A program made the position numbers and the translations under genes. The notes under the pieces are model-generated. The model did not search any database and was not told where the DNA came from. It saw nothing but the letters and a program-made list of their open reading frames with translations. This document shows positions 61,656 through 64,000 of a stretch of DNA of 64,000 nt, piece by piece (position 1 is the stretch's first letter; every line of letters starts with the position of its first letter). This DNA comes from Liolophura sinensis (Eukaryota > Mollusca > Polyplacophora > Chitonida > Chitonidae), in assembly GCF_032854445.1 (NCBI RefSeq), contig NC_088301.1, positions 50,581,187 through 50,645,186 of the forward strand, given 5' to 3'.

Positions 61656-64000
61656 CTTGTGTCAGATGTTGGTAGTCATGAACTTATTACCTATATAGGC
61701 CTTTATATTGCTTTACAATGCGTGTATTTGCGTTATAATCAAACGTGGAATTATAGGATAGGTTACTTCACTATTGTGGACCACTTAGGGGACAACGTTG
61801 GGGTATCATTGTTTCAATGACAACGCAACGAATATATACAAGAGGTGGACCAGAACCATATCCAATGACACAAGTCATGCTGCTTGAGATGTAAACGTAT
61901 GTACCTAACCGATTGTACATTTACAATATCGTATATGTGGCATACATGCACCGTATATATAGTTAACCTGTTGGAAACAAAAAATGCCTTACCTTTATGC
62001 TTGGAACCACGGACGAATCGACAACACCAGGATGTCATGAAGTGTGCTGGCAGATGGAGGGTTGTATCTGTTAACACATACTACACGGGGATTAAACATG
62101 CAGAAAGGACAGGGTATACATACGGCTGAGGTATGCGCGTTTCAGGACAAGTCGCCACTCTCAAACACACCCTGCTAGTTGGCTACAAACTAAGGTTAGC
62201 TAGTCGACGAGCGATTACCATTGTCACATCACAACTTCTTGTTTGCTAAGGCTAAAAGTCCTGCGGATCCATGCAGCGCCGTGACACCCACTGTACATTC
62301 TTACATATATAAACAAGGACGTTAGCAATGGTTAATATACCACGCGTGGTCGATATTATAGGTATTGATATGAAGAGAATTGTGCTAAGTTTGAGTGAGG
62401 AACATAATCAAAAAGTTGCGTGACAATTCGCTCCTTAAGTCCAATTTCAAACATTCGTGCATTTTTATTCGGGACGATCGATATGATCGAAATTCTGCAC
62501 TAAGCAAAGAAAGGGAAGTGAATACTAAAAACGTCAGCATCAAATAAAAAATTCAAACCAATGCATATATGTATGGATATTTGGTACAGAATACGTCTTG
62601 GATTTTAGAAACGTTAGCCAACTTTAAGGTGTACTTTGTGGGGTGTATTTTCAGGAACAGATGTTAGTTGAAACATGGAGAACTGAAAGTATGTATGCAT
62701 ATAGGCTACATTTAATCATGTAAAGTGAATCGGTGGTTTAAAATTTGGACATCTATATGTAGAGTTATATTGAGTTGAGAGAATTCCTTTATATGTGCTT
62801 ACATATATATATATCTAACTTCGTGCAGTGTTATATTCGTTTTGCATTTGAGGTATGTATAAAAGAAATTTCGAGTCAGGTGGATGTTTATAACATATGG
62901 CATATAATATAACGCTGACGCATGCACAGGTGGAGAGAACGGAAGGAAACAAGACAAAATCCAAGCACCATGCAGCCTAACGAGCAGAGGGATGAGAAAC
63001 AGATTAAGTGTATAGACAATAGGCAATAGTGATAATAGATATCTATGTATAAGAACTATACTTCTACAGAAGGACAACAAATGTTCGCTCGAACTTACTT
63101 GATGGCATTAACAGTTTCGGGTCATGGGTGAACATTTAGTAATAAGTTGTATACTGTAGTCTGGCATAACATGGCCCCATATAATTTTACGAGTGAAGGG
63201 CACTATAGTGACCGGGGCAAAACTCTGACCATCTGCAAGTAACTGAAGAACTATTCCACACGACGTGCAGACTATATAGGGCATGCAGAATGCAAGTTTA
63301 ACCGTACGCATAAGACTTTATAAATGGCCCCAAGACTGGCGTTGACCGCTTCTTGTCAGCATTTCCAAAACCCAGATTGAACCTGCACTGCTTTTAAAAG
63401 CTTTTTGAAGTCTCACACATGTAATGAGCTGAAGTTATCACTCATTCTGAGGAAGGAAGCCGTGAAGATGGACGTAAGAATTAGAGGTGTTGTCTTGGAT
63501 AATACGAGCGCTTTAAGGATTATAATAGATGGAGATGTACATCAAAACAATATTGATTGGTTTGATTTGGATTTTAACTTGATTGTTATTCATAACGGCG
63601 TGTATTGATTTCTCAAGAATTTTTTACTTGTATAATGGCCATCAGTTCTACGAGTGCAGGAAACCAGTGCTCGGTACAAACCACTGACATCTGGCAAGTC
63701 ACTGATGAACTTTGTCATGAGCGGTATACAGATTTGCGCAATGGTGGTTTCTACGAATTGACGCCAAGTAAGACTACAACATGCAAAGAAACACAGCATC
63801 GAAGACAGTGTGATATTTGATAGATGATCCAAAGCGCGGTGAAATTCGCCAACTTTTCACTTTACCTCAGATTAAGATTTCAAAACAAAAGTGTTACCAA
63901 TGTCCACGAACAACAAGATGGGGGATACCGAAAACTTGGAATTCGATGTCCAAAACTGGGAGTGAACACAAATCGCGTTCCTTGCAGCGGTCGGCAGTCG

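Larger units (their letters stand above)
43740..64000. other. Upstream flank of filamin, no recognised protein gene
   Basis: Twenty kilobases in which every open frame is short and has no family signature I know. Listed separately: a nested SINE and foldback element, a tRNA-like promoter box, a DR1 motif, a possible distal first exon, a 65-bp tandem array, a TA repeat and an N gap. Confidence 0.6.

Noticed and set aside
61453-61698. Open frame through the N run
   Set aside because: Nearly all residues are unknown; it exists only because N contains no stop codons.

Overview
The window is metazoan nuclear DNA. It is AT-rich, has phased GT-AG introns, contains tRNA-derived SINEs and foldback elements, and has a 200-N assembly gap. 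The only gene I recognise is a filamin on the minus strand. The dispersed repeats (a SINE with a CTCACTCA-type tail, and an element with the core CATTATGGTGGGAGGAAAC) are of kinds I remember from molluscs, perhaps bivalves. That taxonomic guess is from memory and is not proven here.

Filamin layout (minus strand). The start codon is at 43739. I could place 22 exons running from 43739 down to position 1, where the gene leaves the window. In order they encode an acidic N-terminus, the actin-binding domain (CH1 in exon 1, CH2 in exons 2-3), a linker, and filamin Ig repeats corresponding to vertebrate repeats 1-6, 8, 9 and 11-15 (the last one partial). Every junction keeps phase except inside exon 3, where a six-A run gives one extra base. 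Intron 1 is about 25 kb and intron 3 about 5.4 kb; the others are 0.1-1 kb. Exon 14 is unusually long and carries a Pro/Gly/Ala-rich insertion inside a repeat and a second Ala/Pro/Gly linker. The intron after exon 14 stays open for 44 codons and ends in a credible polyadenylation region, which suggests a short isoform. A second possible terminal exon lies in intron 3.

Introns 1 and 3 hold repeats: a 487-bp foldback element with about 145-bp arms, two copies of a small foldback family with CCAGTTTCA termini, minisatellites, a tRNA-like SINE head, microsatellites, and scattered copies of the CATTATGGTGGGAGG repeat.

43740-64000 is the upstream flank of the filamin gene. I recognise no protein gene there. 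It holds a SINE nested in a foldback element rich in GGGTCA motifs, a perfect DR1 nuclear-receptor motif, a possible distal promoter and first exon near 53.2-53.7 kb, a 7 x 65-bp tandem array, and the assembly gap. Comparisons with vertebrate filamin are from memory of its repeat order; no alignment was run.
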